A stretch of 64,000 bases of DNA, taken from positions 41,905-105,904 of the forward strand of contig DAOULY010000004.1 of assembly GCA_034414595.1 (NCBI GenBank), written 5' to 3'. Shown here piece by piece: positions 41,219 to 52,726 of this stretch. The notes under the pieces were generated by a model that was given only the letters and a program-made list of their open reading frames with translations, ran no database searches and had not been told where the DNA came from. The position numbers were made by a program, and so were the translations under genes. The DNA is from DAOULY01 sp034414595. GTDB taxonomy: Bacteria > Chloroflexota > Dehalococcoidia > SZUA-161 > JAUWZY01. The stretch's first letter is position 1, and every line of letters begins with the position of its first letter.

Positions 41219-41234
41219 TTACCACCCCCCAAAT

Positions 41235-41963
41235 TTATCGTTCTATAACAAGTGCTTCTTCTTCCTCGAAGGAAGCAACTGGAAGCTGGTTGGCACCACG
41301 CAGGTGCTGCAGATAGACCAGGGCTTTCTTGGTATCACTGGCCACCCGGGCCCGTTCGGAGTTCCGCAGCCGATATTGGAACAGCCAATAGGTGAACTCC
41401 CTGAGCTCGGAGACGTTGATGCTGTCGCCGTGGTCGTAGCCTGTTTCCTCGCGGAAGCGCTGGAGCAGGCTCAACTGGTCGGTCCCGTAGATTCGGAGAT
41501 AGCTATCTTGGGAATGCTCCTGGAACACATGAGCCCGGCGCTCCTTATCGATCTCATCCTCCACGGTGAGGAGCAGGGCCCGCTCCACAACTATCCCGTA
41601 GAAGTAGTTGAGGTAGGCGCGATACTTGGCGCTGCCGATGAGCGTCTTGAATTCCTGCTCAGTGAGCTCAAGAGGTGGCTGGCCCGAGAAGAGGAAATCC
41701 ACCATCTCCTGCTCCGGAACCAGCCCATCGACCTCCTGGCACAGGCGCTCAGCGAGGAGCAGCCAGTCGAAGGCCTCGCCCGCGATGAGATAGCGATAGT
41801 GACGCCCCTGATATGTCTCCTCGGCGGATATCCAGAGCCCCATGGCCTCAAGCAGGGCCAGATACCAGTGCTTGCCCGAGATCAGCGCCTGCTTGAAGTG
41901 CTCTATAGCCTCCTTGTCCCCGGAGACATTTGGCAGCTCTTTCTCTTTCCTCTTCTTCACCAT
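41235..41963 (-). CDS. Hypothetical 242-aa soluble protein
   Basis: No recognised domain. The sequence is mostly helical, rich in aromatic and acidic residues (FKQALISGKHWYLALLEAMG; AEAFDWLLLAERLCQEV-like segments) and lacks Cys motifs or membrane spans. It overlaps the polX stop by seven bases and precedes the radical SAM gene, so it is co-transcribed with both. Helical repeats of this kind suggest a scaffold, but nothing stronger can be said. Confidence 0.72.
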   Translation of the reverse strand: MVKKRKEKELPNVSGDKEAIEHFKQALISGKHWYLALLEAMGLWISAEETYQGRHYRYLIAGEAFDWLLLAERLCQEVDGLVPEQEMVDFLFSGQPPLELTEQEFKTLIGSAKYRAYLNYFYGIVVERALLLTVEDEIDKERRAHVFQEHSQDSYLRIYGTDQLSLLQRFREETGYDHGDSINVSELREFTYWLFQYRLRNSERARVASDTKKALVYLQHLRGANQLPVASFEEEEALVIER

Positions 41964-43669
41964 CTCGACCCTAACAGCGCCTCTACAGGCTTGGTGTTCT
42001 CAATGTCATCGGCCTGGCACCAGCCCCGCCGCGCCACCCTGATGCCGAAGCGCATCAGGGCAAGCTGGTCCACACTGTGGGCGTCGGTGCCTATGACCAG
42101 CTTCACCCCCAGCTCCCGCGCCCGAAACACATGAATATCCTTGAGGTCCATTCGATCGGGCATGGCGTTGATCTCCAGCGCGGTGTTGGTGCGAAGTGCT
42201 GCCTTGAATACCTCTTCCATGTCGATACTCACCGGCTCCCGCTTTCCCAAGCGTCGGCAGGTTGGATGGGCCAGGACATCGACATGGGGACTCTCCAGCG
42301 CCTTGAGCACCCTGCGAGTCATCTCGGCCTCACTCTGGTCCATCGCTGAGTGTACCGCCGCAATCACGATGTCGAGCTCCGACAGAATCTCATCGGCAAA
42401 GTCCAGAGAGCCATCGGCTCTAATATCAACTTCGATTCCTGTGAGTATTCTAATCCCATTTAGGGTTTGATTCAATCCCCCAATCTCAGCAATTTGCTGC
42501 CTCAGCCGCTCCTCATTCAGCCCGTGGGCGATGCCCCGCCCGGCGGAGTGCTCGGTGATGGCGATATATTGATAGCCCCGCGCCCTGGCGGCCAGGGCCA
42601 TGGCTTCGATGGAGTCATGACCGTCGCTCCACTCGCTGTGAATATGGAGGTCGCCTTTGATATCGGAGAACTCGACCAATCTGGGCAATGTGCCGCTCTC
42701 CGCTCTCTCTATCTCGTCGCGCCCTTCCCTGAGCTCGGGGGGGATTAAATCGAGGCCCAATCGGTGATAATAGCCCTCTTCGGTGGGGAACTTCTCGGTC
42801 TTCTTCGCCTTCAAGGCAGTGATGCCATATTCGCTGATCTTGAGCCCCTGTCGCACCGCCCGCTCTCTGAGGGCGATGTTGTGGTCCTTGCTCCCGGTGA
42901 AGTACTGGAGCAGGGAGCCAAAGCAGTCCTCCTCGACCATGCGCAGGTCAACCTGGAGCCCGGCGCCGACGATGACGCTGGCCTTGGTCGTCCCCTGGAC
43001 CAGCACCTCGTCAACCTGCGGCAGCTCGATGAAATTTTGCAGCACCTGCTCTGGCTCAGAGGCCGTGCCCATGATATCGAGGTCGCCGATGGTCTCCTTA
43101 AAACGGCGCAGGCTCCCCGCCGCCACCAGATTGTGTGCCCCGGTGCGCTCTCTCAGGGCCGGTATGATGCTCTCTACTACTTCCATGGCCTGCCCCAGCG
43201 GCACCCGCTGGTCCTTGCGCCGCAATGCCTGGACGCGGCGCAGGATGTTCTCCGCCGTCTTCTCACCGAAGCGGTACAGGGCGGCGACTCTGCCATTGGA
43301 GGCTGCCCGTTCCAGCTCATCAATAGTGGAGATGCCCAACTCTTGGGACAGCCGGAGCGCCGTCTTGGGGCCGATGCCCGGGATCTCCATGAGCAGGCTG
43401 ATGCCCTCGGGGAACTCATCGCGGAGCTTCTCATAGTAGCCGAGCCGTCCCGTGGTCACCAGCTCGGTGATCTTCTTTTCTAAAGCCTCGCCGATGCCGG
43501 GGATCTCCCTGAGCTTGCCCTCGGCCAAAAGCTGGCTTACCTCCACGGGCAGGTTCTCTATAGTCCGGGCTGCCTTCTGGTAAGCCCGGATCTTGAATGC
43601 GTTCTCCTCCTTGAGCTCGAGGAGGTCCGCGATATCCTCGAATACCTTAGCCACCGCCGCGTTTTTCAT
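41957..43669 (-). CDS. polX: PolX-type DNA polymerase/3'-5' exonuclease, 570 aa
   Basis: The N-terminal part is family X polymerase: helix-hairpin-helix GIGEALEKKI and IPGIGPKTALRLSQEL, and a palm with GSLRRFKETIGDLDIMGTA carrying the catalytic Asp pair. The C-terminal part is a PHP nuclease (DLHIHSEWSDGHDSIEAM, then EHSAGRG and DAHSVDQL). It is a gap-filling base-excision-repair enzyme. The length is normal. It overlaps the small gene at 43666 by four bases. Confidence 0.94.
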   Translation of the reverse strand: MKNAAVAKVFEDIADLLELKEENAFKIRAYQKAARTIENLPVEVSQLLAEGKLREIPGIGEALEKKITELVTTGRLGYYEKLRDEFPEGISLLMEIPGIGPKTALRLSQELGISTIDELERAASNGRVAALYRFGEKTAENILRRVQALRRKDQRVPLGQAMEVVESIIPALRERTGAHNLVAAGSLRRFKETIGDLDIMGTASEPEQVLQNFIELPQVDEVLVQGTTKASVIVGAGLQVDLRMVEEDCFGSLLQYFTGSKDHNIALRERAVRQGLKISEYGITALKAKKTEKFPTEEGYYHRLGLDLIPPELREGRDEIERAESGTLPRLVEFSDIKGDLHIHSEWSDGHDSIEAMALAARARGYQYIAITEHSAGRGIAHGLNEERLRQQIAEIGGLNQTLNGIRILTGIEVDIRADGSLDFADEILSELDIVIAAVHSAMDQSEAEMTRRVLKALESPHVDVLAHPTCRRLGKREPVSIDMEEVFKAALRTNTALEINAMPDRMDLKDIHVFRARELGVKLVIGTDAHSVDQLALMRFGIRVARRGWCQADDIENTKPVEALLGSRW

Positions 43670-43902
43670 ACCAAATCCTGCTCAGTATAGTGTTCAATCT
43701 TGTCCTTTATCCAATCCCAGTCTGGGTCGCCATGATCGAAAAAACTCTTGAAATTGTCCTTCAGCCACTCGTAATAGTCATCTTCCACATACTGGCAGAA
43801 TGCCTCAACGAGCGCCTCTTTGTCAATACCCTCCGGAATCTCAATCTCCAGCTCTGCAAGCCGGCAATCTAAAAATTCCTCCACAACCGCCCTATCAAGC
43901 AT
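43666..43902 (-). CDS. Small acidic hypothetical protein, 78 aa
   Basis: A strongly acidic, helical protein (VEAFCQYVEDDYYEWLKDNF; WDWIKDKIEHYTEQDLV) without a recognisable domain. Its stop overlaps the polX start by four bases (ATGA). The high Asp/Glu/Trp/Tyr content is like that of small inhibitors or anti-restriction proteins, but that is only resemblance. It lies between polX and the EVE-domain gene. Confidence 0.6.
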   Translation of the reverse strand: MLDRAVVEEFLDCRLAELEIEIPEGIDKEALVEAFCQYVEDDYYEWLKDNFKSFFDHGDPDWDWIKDKIEHYTEQDLV

Positions 43903-43941
43903 CTTTTGCCTTCGTGGGCATGTTCTTCCTAAACCTAGGTA

Positions 43942-44862
43942 TTAGAAACCAAGCTCTTTCTCAAAATCCAAATAAGCCTTCTTACGCTTGTAAAGTTCCT
44001 CTACTTTTTCCAATTCAACAAAGTTTACCTCGTTATTAATTTCATGGAAAGTCCCCGATAGCAAATTATTCACCTTACTGCGATCTGCTTGAGAAGCTAC
44101 AAGAAAGATGTGGCTGTTCCACAAATCGAAAGCGTGCTTCAACTTGGCTAACGCATGGTAAACGTCTCCGCCAACTTGAACCTCGAAAACATAAGTTGGC
44201 ACCGAGCGTTCCACCCTTCTCCACACGACGTCGAGCTTGCCTATATCGAAGGTATACTCTGCTTCAGCAAGATACTTTTGAAGTTTCCCGATTTCAACCA
44301 ATTTTTGCTTCACTTCCTCATGTGAAGGTGAGTACTGCACTGTCTGTTCACGTTCCGTATATATAGCGACAGTCTCTTTCACAGCAGCTAAATCACGACG
44401 TTTTGTAAGCGGTTTGCGAAAAGGCACTAGCCTTGAAATTAGTTCGTCAGCTAAATTGGCCTCAAGTCTCTGGAAGCCACTACGAACTCTTGTTTTTAGT
44501 ACATCTGAGGTTATCTTAAGCGTTTTCCAGTCGTTTGGAGGGAAGCAATACTCGACATCAAATTCAAAACGCAGTGGCCATATCACTTGATTTTCGCTGA
44601 TTTCCTGTGGCCAAAGTGGCTGATCCTGACGAAACTTAACTTGGATAGGGCCATATCCAATTATTCCACTAATTGGCTGTGTAGCACAAAACAATAGAAT
44701 GTCATTCTCGCTAATCATTTCCCACAAGTGGTTCTGTGTCTTTTTGAGGCCCCATATATTCCCATGCTCAAAAGCAGTTTTCCAATTTGCAGGTGAGCCT
44801 ACGGCCAACCAGTAATTGGTCGTTGTTTCTCCCTCTCTTGTCTCGAAGTTGCACTGTGTCAA
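43942..44862 (-). CDS. EVE-domain protein with putative PD-(D/E)XK nuclease domain, 306 aa
   Basis: The N-terminus (about 15-115) matches EVE/PUA-like readers of modified bases: NYWLAVGSPANWKTAFEHG, IWGL, MISENDILLFCAT and IIGYGPI. The C-terminal 120 residues contain FDIGKLDVVWRR ... TYVFEVQVGGDVYHALAKL, the D-(x)n-E-x-Q pattern of PD-(D/E)XK folds. The combination suggests a modified-DNA-dependent (type IV-like) restriction enzyme. The central part (120-200) is unassigned. The gene is AT-richer than its neighbours and starts inside the stop of the upstream small zinc protein, as in a short accessory operon. Confidence 0.7.
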   Translation of the reverse strand: MTQCNFETREGETTTNYWLAVGSPANWKTAFEHGNIWGLKKTQNHLWEMISENDILLFCATQPISGIIGYGPIQVKFRQDQPLWPQEISENQVIWPLRFEFDVEYCFPPNDWKTLKITSDVLKTRVRSGFQRLEANLADELISRLVPFRKPLTKRRDLAAVKETVAIYTEREQTVQYSPSHEEVKQKLVEIGKLQKYLAEAEYTFDIGKLDVVWRRVERSVPTYVFEVQVGGDVYHALAKLKHAFDLWNSHIFLVASQADRSKVNNLLSGTFHEINNEVNFVELEKVEELYKRKKAYLDFEKELGF

Positions 44863-45046
44863 TCAGGCTCCTCCACACCATCCCAGCAATCCATATGACA
44901 GGCATACCTAATCCCATCGCCTTCAAAATCTATGAATTCGTCTCTTTCTCTGACAATATTTCCTCCAGCTATGACCAAGACTCTCTGGCCTGCCTCCATA
45001 GGCTCTCCGCATTTATCGCAGGTGATTACACTCAATTGGGCTTCCA

Positions 45047-45050
<4 letters not shown>
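44859..45050 (-). CDS. Small Cys-pair protein, 63 aa
   Basis: ITCDKCGEPMEAGQRVLVIAG and YACHMDCWDG give CxxC and CHxxC pairs, a likely zinc-binding treble clef. I chose the ATG at 45050 because GGAGG lies four bases upstream. It overlaps the secA stop codon by four bases, so translation may be coupled to secA. It ends in ATGA overlap with the EVE-domain gene. Confidence 0.65.
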
Positions 45051-47605
<2,555 letters not shown>

Positions 47606-47615
47606 AGCTCGCCTC

Positions 47616-48557
47616 TTATTGGAACATGGCCCCTACGGATAGCCCGGCATGGATGCGGTGAATAGCCTCGCCGATCAGAGGCGCTATAGAAAGGACGGTG
47701 ACCTTTCCGATCCTCTTTTCCACGGGCACAGGGACGGTATCGGTGACCACCAACTCCTTGATCGGGCTCTGAGCGATCCGCTCCACCGCGGGGCCGGAGA
47801 GGATGGGATGGGTGCAGCAGGCATATACCTCTGTGGCTCCGTGCTCCTGTAAGGCATTGGCTGCGGCGCAGAGCGAACTCGCGGTATCGACCTCGTCGTC
47901 GATGAGCAGTGCTGGCATTCCCTCGACCTCTCCGATGACACTCATGGTCTCGGCAACCTCCATATTGCCGATGCGCCTCTTCTCGATGATGGCCAGGGAG
48001 CTGTTGAGCCTCTCCGCCAGGTCTCGAGCCCGCTTGGTGATGCCGAGGTCGGTGGCCACCACGGCCAGGTCGGCGAGCGCTTTTTCCCCAAAATACTCCT
48101 GCAACAGGAAGAGGGCGGTCAATTCATCGACGGGGATATTGAAAAAGCCTTGAATCTGCCCGGCGTGTAGGTCTACAGTCAATACGCGACTGGCCCCGGC
48201 CACGGTGATCATGTCCGCTACCAGCCTGGCCGTTATCGGCACCCGGGGCTGGTCTTTCTTGTCAGTGCGACCATAGCCGTAATAAGGGATCACAGCTGTA
48301 ATGCGCTCCGCCGAGGCCCGTTTCATGGCATCAATCAAGATCAACAGCTCCATGAGGCTTTTATTCACCGGAGAACAAATGGGCTGGACCAGGAACACAT
48401 CATGTCCTCGCACATTCTCCAGCACCCGGACAAAAATGTTCTCATTGCTAAACTCGAAGACCTCCACCTGACCCAGGGGGATGCCGAGGTATTGGCAAAT
48501 GTCACTGGCCAACTCAAGATGTGCATTACCGCTGAATACCTTTAGTCCCTGTGTCAA
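47616..48557 (-). CDS. prs: Ribose-phosphate pyrophosphokinase, 313 aa
   Basis: It makes PRPP from ribose-5-phosphate and ATP. The signature VLTVDLHAGQIQGFFNIPVD, the ATP-site FVQPICSPVN-like segment (VFLVQPICSPVNKSLMELL) and the PRPP loop IDDEVDTASSL are present. The TTG start is preceded by GGAGG. The length is canonical. It is first in a short prs-secA-(small)-EVE run. Confidence 0.96.
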   Translation of the reverse strand: MTQGLKVFSGNAHLELASDICQYLGIPLGQVEVFEFSNENIFVRVLENVRGHDVFLVQPICSPVNKSLMELLILIDAMKRASAERITAVIPYYGYGRTDKKDQPRVPITARLVADMITVAGASRVLTVDLHAGQIQGFFNIPVDELTALFLLQEYFGEKALADLAVVATDLGITKRARDLAERLNSSLAIIEKRRIGNMEVAETMSVIGEVEGMPALLIDDEVDTASSLCAAANALQEHGATEVYACCTHPILSGPAVERIAQSPIKELVVTDTVPVPVEKRIGKVTVLSIAPLIGEAIHRIHAGLSVGAMFQ

Positions 48558-48640
48558 TTTGCGGCCTCCGCTACTTTTTTGAAAAATAGAATAGTCTACT
48601 AACTATAACAGAAAACGAGCCGAGGGACAAATCTATCGCT

Positions 48641-49249
48641 TCAGCGCTTCAGTTCGCGGACTATCTTGTTTATCACCGGGGTGATATCTCTTGAGGTATC
48701 AACGGCGAAGTGGTTGCGGCGGATTTGCTGTGCTCTGGGCTTCATCCTCTGGTAGACCATCCAATCGGCATCGGAGCTATCCGGTGAGTCATTGTCCTGG
48801 GCTCGACTCTGAAGTCGCTCCCGGATCACCTCAGATGGAGCCTCCACGCGTACGATAATCAGCTTGAGCCGAAGCTGGTCTGCAATATGGTAAAAACGCT
48901 CACGGTGATGCTCGACCAGGTTGGTGGCATCCAGGAGCACCGCTGTGCCCTGACCCAGGAGCTCGGCGATGAGGATGTGAAGCGCTTGAAACAGGCGATG
49001 GCTTTCTTGGGCACTGTAGCTTGGCACGGGGAACAGGACCTTGCGCAGGGCATCGCTCTCGACGATGGCACAGTCCACTTGCTGAGCTAACTGGCGACTG
49101 AAATAGGACTTGCCTGTGCCGGGAAGCCCGCTGACAACGATGAAGAAGGGTTGGGCCATGGGCTCAGGAAGTTCGCTGAGCGCTTCCTTTAATCTGCCCA
49201 CATCCTGTAATAGCTGCTCTGTCTTGTCGTTAGCGGTAGCTTCGGTCAT
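48641..49249 (-). CDS. P-loop nucleotide/small-molecule kinase-like protein, 202 aa
   Basis: Walker A GLPGTGKSYFSRQLA lies near residue 40. VLLDATNLVEHHRERFY and the lid-like VEAPSEVIRERLQSRAQD follow, as in the adenylylsulfate/shikimate/zeta-toxin-like kinase group. The substrate cannot be read from sequence. It overlaps the plsY-like gene by 20 bases. The last residues (ITPVINKIVRELKR) form a helix. Confidence 0.75.
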   Translation of the reverse strand: MTEATANDKTEQLLQDVGRLKEALSELPEPMAQPFFIVVSGLPGTGKSYFSRQLAQQVDCAIVESDALRKVLFPVPSYSAQESHRLFQALHILIAELLGQGTAVLLDATNLVEHHRERFYHIADQLRLKLIIVRVEAPSEVIRERLQSRAQDNDSPDSSDADWMVYQRMKPRAQQIRRNHFAVDTSRDITPVINKIVRELKR

Positions 49250-49916
49250 AGAGAAGTTTGTTGAGCAAAATGCTCCTCGTGTTATTCCCTGCCAGTTTGA
49301 GGTCTTGCCTGAGGCCGTCGGTCAGCCTTCTTATAAGTATCAGGACGAGCATAGCCAGGCAAGCCCATGTCAGTATAATCTCGTGGGGATACCAAAGCCA
49401 GGCGAAGATAGGCAGGATGGCATAGCCGGAGAGCATCCCTAAGGGTATGACATTGCTATGCCCTTTGAATTTGATACGCTCACTCGGCGCCATTTCTCGC
49501 TCCCTCAACGAGTGGATGAGACGAACAAGTGCCGCAGTGGCTATGGGGATCATGGATATGGCCAATGCCTTGATGGCCAATGCTCCGGCAACGCCGAGCC
49601 CGGTTGTGTTGCCCTTCTCCCCGTTGAAGCGGAGGAATACAGGCCACATCTGGCCAACCAAAACAGCGAGCCCGGAGATAGCGGCCACGGTGACCCCGAA
49701 ATCAAGCCCCCATAGCGCAATCAAGGGCATGGGAACGCCTTTGAGAATGTCCCAGGATATACCGAATACTGCCTCGGCGTAGCCCACCTTCCGCCAAAGG
49801 CTCTGATGCATATCCTCGCCACGCAGATCGAAACCTCGGAGGCGGCCCACCAGATAGAGCATGGGGAAAGCGCCAAGAAGGTAACCCCCCAGGATGAACA
49901 GGACTTGAGCCCACAT
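49230..49916 (-). CDS. Divergent PlsY-like glycerol-3-phosphate acyltransferase, 228 aa
   Basis: Five or more membrane spans and the order of motifs match PlsY (YLLGAFPMLYLVGRL; VGYAEAVFGISWDILKG; MWPVFLRFNGEKGNTTGLG). Two conserved stretches differ: GHxxPVFLxFKGGKG is GQMWPVFLRFNGEKG here, and the GNxGATN loop is replaced by the segment WRKVGYAE. Activity on acyl-phosphate is therefore uncertain. It is about 30 residues longer than usual. Confidence 0.75.
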   Translation of the reverse strand: MWAQVLFILGGYLLGAFPMLYLVGRLRGFDLRGEDMHQSLWRKVGYAEAVFGISWDILKGVPMPLIALWGLDFGVTVAAISGLAVLVGQMWPVFLRFNGEKGNTTGLGVAGALAIKALAISMIPIATAALVRLIHSLREREMAPSERIKFKGHSNVIPLGMLSGYAILPIFAWLWYPHEIILTWACLAMLVLILIRRLTDGLRQDLKLAGNNTRSILLNKLLYDRSYR

Positions 49917-49969
49917 GTCGCTTGCTGTTAACTATAGCTGGTTTCCCGAATGGAAGCAAATGTCGGCCG

Positions 49970-50827
49970 TTAACCTTCGCTGTAGAAAGCTAAGGCCAGA
50001 ACACCGGGGCCGGTGTGGACTCCCATCACCGGGGTGAAATCGGTAATGAAAAGCTCGACGCAGTTGAACTGGTTCGCAACTCTATCCCTGAGCTTCTGCG
50101 CCTCCTCGAGGGCATCGGCGTGCATCACACTGACATGCACCGGGTCTTGGTTCACCCTTTCCTTCATGATATCCAGCAGGCGCTTTACTGCTCTAGATTT
50201 AGTGCGAACACGCGCCACGAGCTTAACCTCATCACTCTTTATCCCCAGGATGGGCTTGATGCTGAAGAAGGACGCAGTCCAGGCAGCGACCTTGGGGACA
50301 TGCCCTCCTTTGGCCACATAGTACAGTGTATCCATCAAACCGAGTATTTCCACCCTGCTCATCACTCCACGTGTAGCTTCCATCACTTGGGCCAGATCCG
50401 CCCCCGAGCTGGCGGCTCGCGCCGCTGCCAAAGCAACGAAGCCCTGGCTTCCGGCCGCACTCTCGGAATCAAGTACCTCGATGGTGGTCTCAGGTAGCTC
50501 CTCTCTGGCCAGCTCCTTGGCCTGCAGCGCTGAATCAAAGGCCATGCTCAATTTGCGAGACAGGGTGATGCACAGGATTGTGCTGCTCAGCTGACTCTGA
50601 GCCCGATAAGCCTCAAGATAGGCCGATGGCGGCGGTGCCGAGGTGGTGGGGAACTTGTTGGCCTTCTTCAACAGCCTGTAGAACTGGGTGGGAGTGATGT
50701 CGACCCCATCCCGGTAGACCCTGTCCTCAAAGGCGAAGCTCAGCGGGACGATATAGATGCCGTACCTCTGCGTCAGCTCCTCGGGCAGGCAAGCTATGCT
50801 ATCGGTGACTACAGCAACTTGAGCCAT
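49970..50827 (-). CDS. DegV-family fatty-acid-binding protein, 285 aa
   Basis: DegV/FakB proteins hold a fatty acid for phosphorylation by FakA. Characteristic parts are VVTDSIACLPEELTQRYGI, PTTSAPPPSAYLEAY, LCITLSRKLSMAFDSAL, VLDSESAAGSQGFVALAA and GVHTGPGVLALAFYSEG. The length is normal. No FakA (DhaK-like) gene is next to it. The plsY-like gene follows, so both may serve lipid synthesis. Confidence 0.9.
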   Translation of the reverse strand: MAQVAVVTDSIACLPEELTQRYGIYIVPLSFAFEDRVYRDGVDITPTQFYRLLKKANKFPTTSAPPPSAYLEAYRAQSQLSSTILCITLSRKLSMAFDSALQAKELAREELPETTIEVLDSESAAGSQGFVALAAARAASSGADLAQVMEATRGVMSRVEILGLMDTLYYVAKGGHVPKVAAWTASFFSIKPILGIKSDEVKLVARVRTKSRAVKRLLDIMKERVNQDPVHVSVMHADALEEAQKLRDRVANQFNCVELFITDFTPVMGVHTGPGVLALAFYSEG

Positions 50828-50891
50828 AGTAAAGGCATTCCTCCCAAATTACCCCACCATCCATTATGGTAAAGCTGGACTGAGGCCCCAC

Positions 50892-51290
50892 TCATGTCAT
50901 ACGCCCAGACATTCTGTATTGCATGAAACCGACCAGGACAAGGCCGGCACCTAAGACCAAGTTGCCGATGCCGGCAAGTGTGATCATTCTGCCCGTGCCA
51001 AGGTTGGTCAAGGTAAGCCCGGTCCCGGTCTCCAGTATTAAAACATTAAGCGAGTCTTGGTTGCCTGGATCCTGCGGCGGCGGATCGAGCGCCCAGCGAA
51101 GGTCCCTGAAATTGTCCCTCATGGTCCGTAGTTGGCCGATCTCGGTCGTCGGCGAGAGATCATCCTGCAACTCCTTCACAGTTTCGCTTGTGGTCGTGGT
51201 ACCAGCTACAATCAACAGTACGCCGAAGACGAGGCCAGCCAGCCCCAGAATTAGCACACCCACCGCGGCTATACGAGCAAGACCTTTCAC
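50892..51290 (-). CDS. Two-span membrane protein, 132 aa
   Basis: Helices at about 5-30 (AAVGVLILGLAGLVFGVLLI) and 103-123 (AGIGNLVLGAGLVLVGFMQ) flank an extracytoplasmic-looking polar loop of about 70 residues. No family is recognised. It lies downstream of the PadR and membrane-protein genes on the same strand, 61 bases after the latter, and may be part of that regulated group. Confidence 0.7.
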   Translation of the reverse strand: MKGLARIAAVGVLILGLAGLVFGVLLIVAGTTTTSETVKELQDDLSPTTEIGQLRTMRDNFRDLRWALDPPPQDPGNQDSLNVLILETGTGLTLTNLGTGRMITLAGIGNLVLGAGLVLVGFMQYRMSGRMT

Positions 51291-51351
51291 TTTTACCCCC
51301 TCTCAGCACAGTCTGGAAAAGGCAACAGCTTCCTGCTGCATGGCGATGGCT

Positions 51352-52251
51352 CTAAACCTCGCTTCCGCGCCACCTTTGCCCTATCTTGTGCTCTACCAGC
51401 CCAGGGATCAGCAACGAGCCAGTCAGGGACAGGGCCAATAGCAGAGACAACAGGGTCACAGGCAGGATCATGATCACGGTCACCAGAGTGGTCCCGAGCA
51501 AGAGCCCAACCTTGAACAGGCGCCGTCGGAGGCTGATGAAGGCAGCAGTGATCACCCCCAGGGAGAGGAAGGTCAGCGCTATCTGAGGGCTGATATGGTT
51601 CAATCCCCCATCATTAGGAATAAGCCCCTCTCGCTCCAGTGTCCAGAGCCAAGCGATGGCCGGGGGCATTGGCAGTATCATCAGCGAGGCCAAAAGCCAA
51701 TCACGGCGAACGACGAGAAACAGAGCCGAGACCAAAAGCCATAGAGCGAAGGGGACATAGACCAAGAGCACAAGCCAAAGCGAGGGATTGGAGACAGGTA
51801 TCACCTGCCACAAGACCAGGACCAAGACTGGTAATGCTGCTAAACAGTAACCCAGCCAGGGGTAGAGCCAAACTGGCTTGCCCTGGCGCAACTTGTAGAT
51901 GGTCACCAGAACCATGGAGACCAACAGCGCCGTTATCCAGAGCCATTCATGCCAGAGATGAAAGATAAAGGTGGCTGCTATCAGAAAGTGAGGCACGGCC
52001 GCCAGCAGTGCCTCACCTATCGTCCCTTTGCTGTAGACTTGGTAAATCTCCCGGGCCAAAGCCCGAGCCGGACCGAAGCGCTCTGTGGCAATTCTGGCCG
52101 CCTCTTCCTCAGTAAATCCGCTCTGGCAAAGCTCATCGGCTTCGTCCTCGAGATGGGCGCCAAGCTCGCGGATGACGTCTGTTTCCGCTTTCGGATCGAG
52201 CCTCATACGCCACTTCACATCGTTGAGATAGTGCCTTATCTCAGGTATCAT
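51352..52251 (-). CDS. Permease-prefix-type membrane protein downstream of padR, 299 aa
   Basis: The N-terminus (RLDPKAETDVIRELGAHLEDEADEL, with the GFTEEEAARIATERFGPAR segment) is the soluble domain that precedes membrane proteins controlled by PadR regulators. It is followed by about eight hydrophobic segments. The ATG at 52251 overlaps the padR stop by four bases, which decides the start over longer in-frame options. It is probably the target of PadR repression. Substrate unknown. Confidence 0.82.
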   Translation of the reverse strand: MIPEIRHYLNDVKWRMRLDPKAETDVIRELGAHLEDEADELCQSGFTEEEAARIATERFGPARALAREIYQVYSKGTIGEALLAAVPHFLIAATFIFHLWHEWLWITALLVSMVLVTIYKLRQGKPVWLYPWLGYCLAALPVLVLVLWQVIPVSNPSLWLVLLVYVPFALWLLVSALFLVVRRDWLLASLMILPMPPAIAWLWTLEREGLIPNDGGLNHISPQIALTFLSLGVITAAFISLRRRLFKVGLLLGTTLVTVIMILPVTLLSLLLALSLTGSLLIPGLVEHKIGQRWRGSEV

Positions 52252-52610
52252 GATTCGCTCTGCTGAGGACTGATGGGCTCGATGATCCTGTTCACTGCGG
52301 TGGCGAAGCGTTGCCATTCCGCAGCCTTTTCCCTCAGCACCAGTTCTCCTTTTTCCGTAAGATAGTAATATCTGCGCTCCTGGCCAGTGAGCGAGCGCTG
52401 CCACTGCCCTCGGATTAGGCCACTCTTCTCCAGCCGGTGCAAGGCGGGATAAAGCGTTCCTTCGCCAAACCGGAAGTAGCCAGCACTTCTGCGCTCCATC
52501 TCCTTGATCAGCTGATAACCATACATCGGCTTGTTGCCGATAAGGGACAAGAGCAAGGAATCAGTGCTGCCCTTGAGCAGCTCACGTTGATAGCCAGCGT
52601 TACCTCGCAT
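52248..52610 (-). CDS. PadR-family transcriptional regulator, 120 aa
   Basis: The winged helix is typical: ELLKGSTDSLLLSLIGNKPM, YGYQLIKEMERRS, GTLYPALHRLEKSGLIRGQW and RRYYYLTEKG. I chose the ATG at 52610. The promoter -10 box lies only ten bases upstream, so translation from 52649 is impossible on that transcript and the message is nearly or fully leaderless. An inverted repeat covers the start codon, consistent with autorepression. It is coupled to the membrane-protein gene. Confidence 0.88.
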   Translation of the reverse strand: MRGNAGYQRELLKGSTDSLLLSLIGNKPMYGYQLIKEMERRSAGYFRFGEGTLYPALHRLEKSGLIRGQWQRSLTGQERRYYYLTEKGELVLREKAAEWQRFATAVNRIIEPISPQQSES

Positions 52611-52619
52611 TACGAGGTA
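52601..52619. promoter_or_regulatory. Operator-like inverted repeat over the padR start codon
   Basis: TACCTCG-CATTA-CGAGGTA has perfect 7-bp arms. It spans the padR ATG (52608-52610) and abuts the -10 box. Binding would block transcription, as expected of PadR autoregulation. Confidence 0.65.
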
Positions 52620-52620
52620 T

Positions 52621-52649
52621 AATATACGACAGGGGCTGGTTTCTGTCAA
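52621..52649 (-). promoter_or_regulatory. padR promoter
   Basis: On the minus strand TTGACA (52644-52649), 17 bases, TATATT (52621-52626). Transcription should start about at the ATG at 52610. Confidence 0.8.
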
Positions 52650-52667
52650 GTCTCTTTGGCCAAATGA

Positions 52668-52697
52668 TTTACAGCGCTGTTGTACCCGTGTTATAAT
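52668..52697 (+). promoter_or_regulatory. rpsO promoter
   Basis: TTTACA (52668-52673), 18 bases, TATAAT (52692-52697). It drives the rpsO-pnp-dap operon and is back to back with the padR promoter. Confidence 0.7.
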
Positions 52698-52726
52698 TGC
52701 AGGGTTGATAGTAGGAGGGTCGTCTG

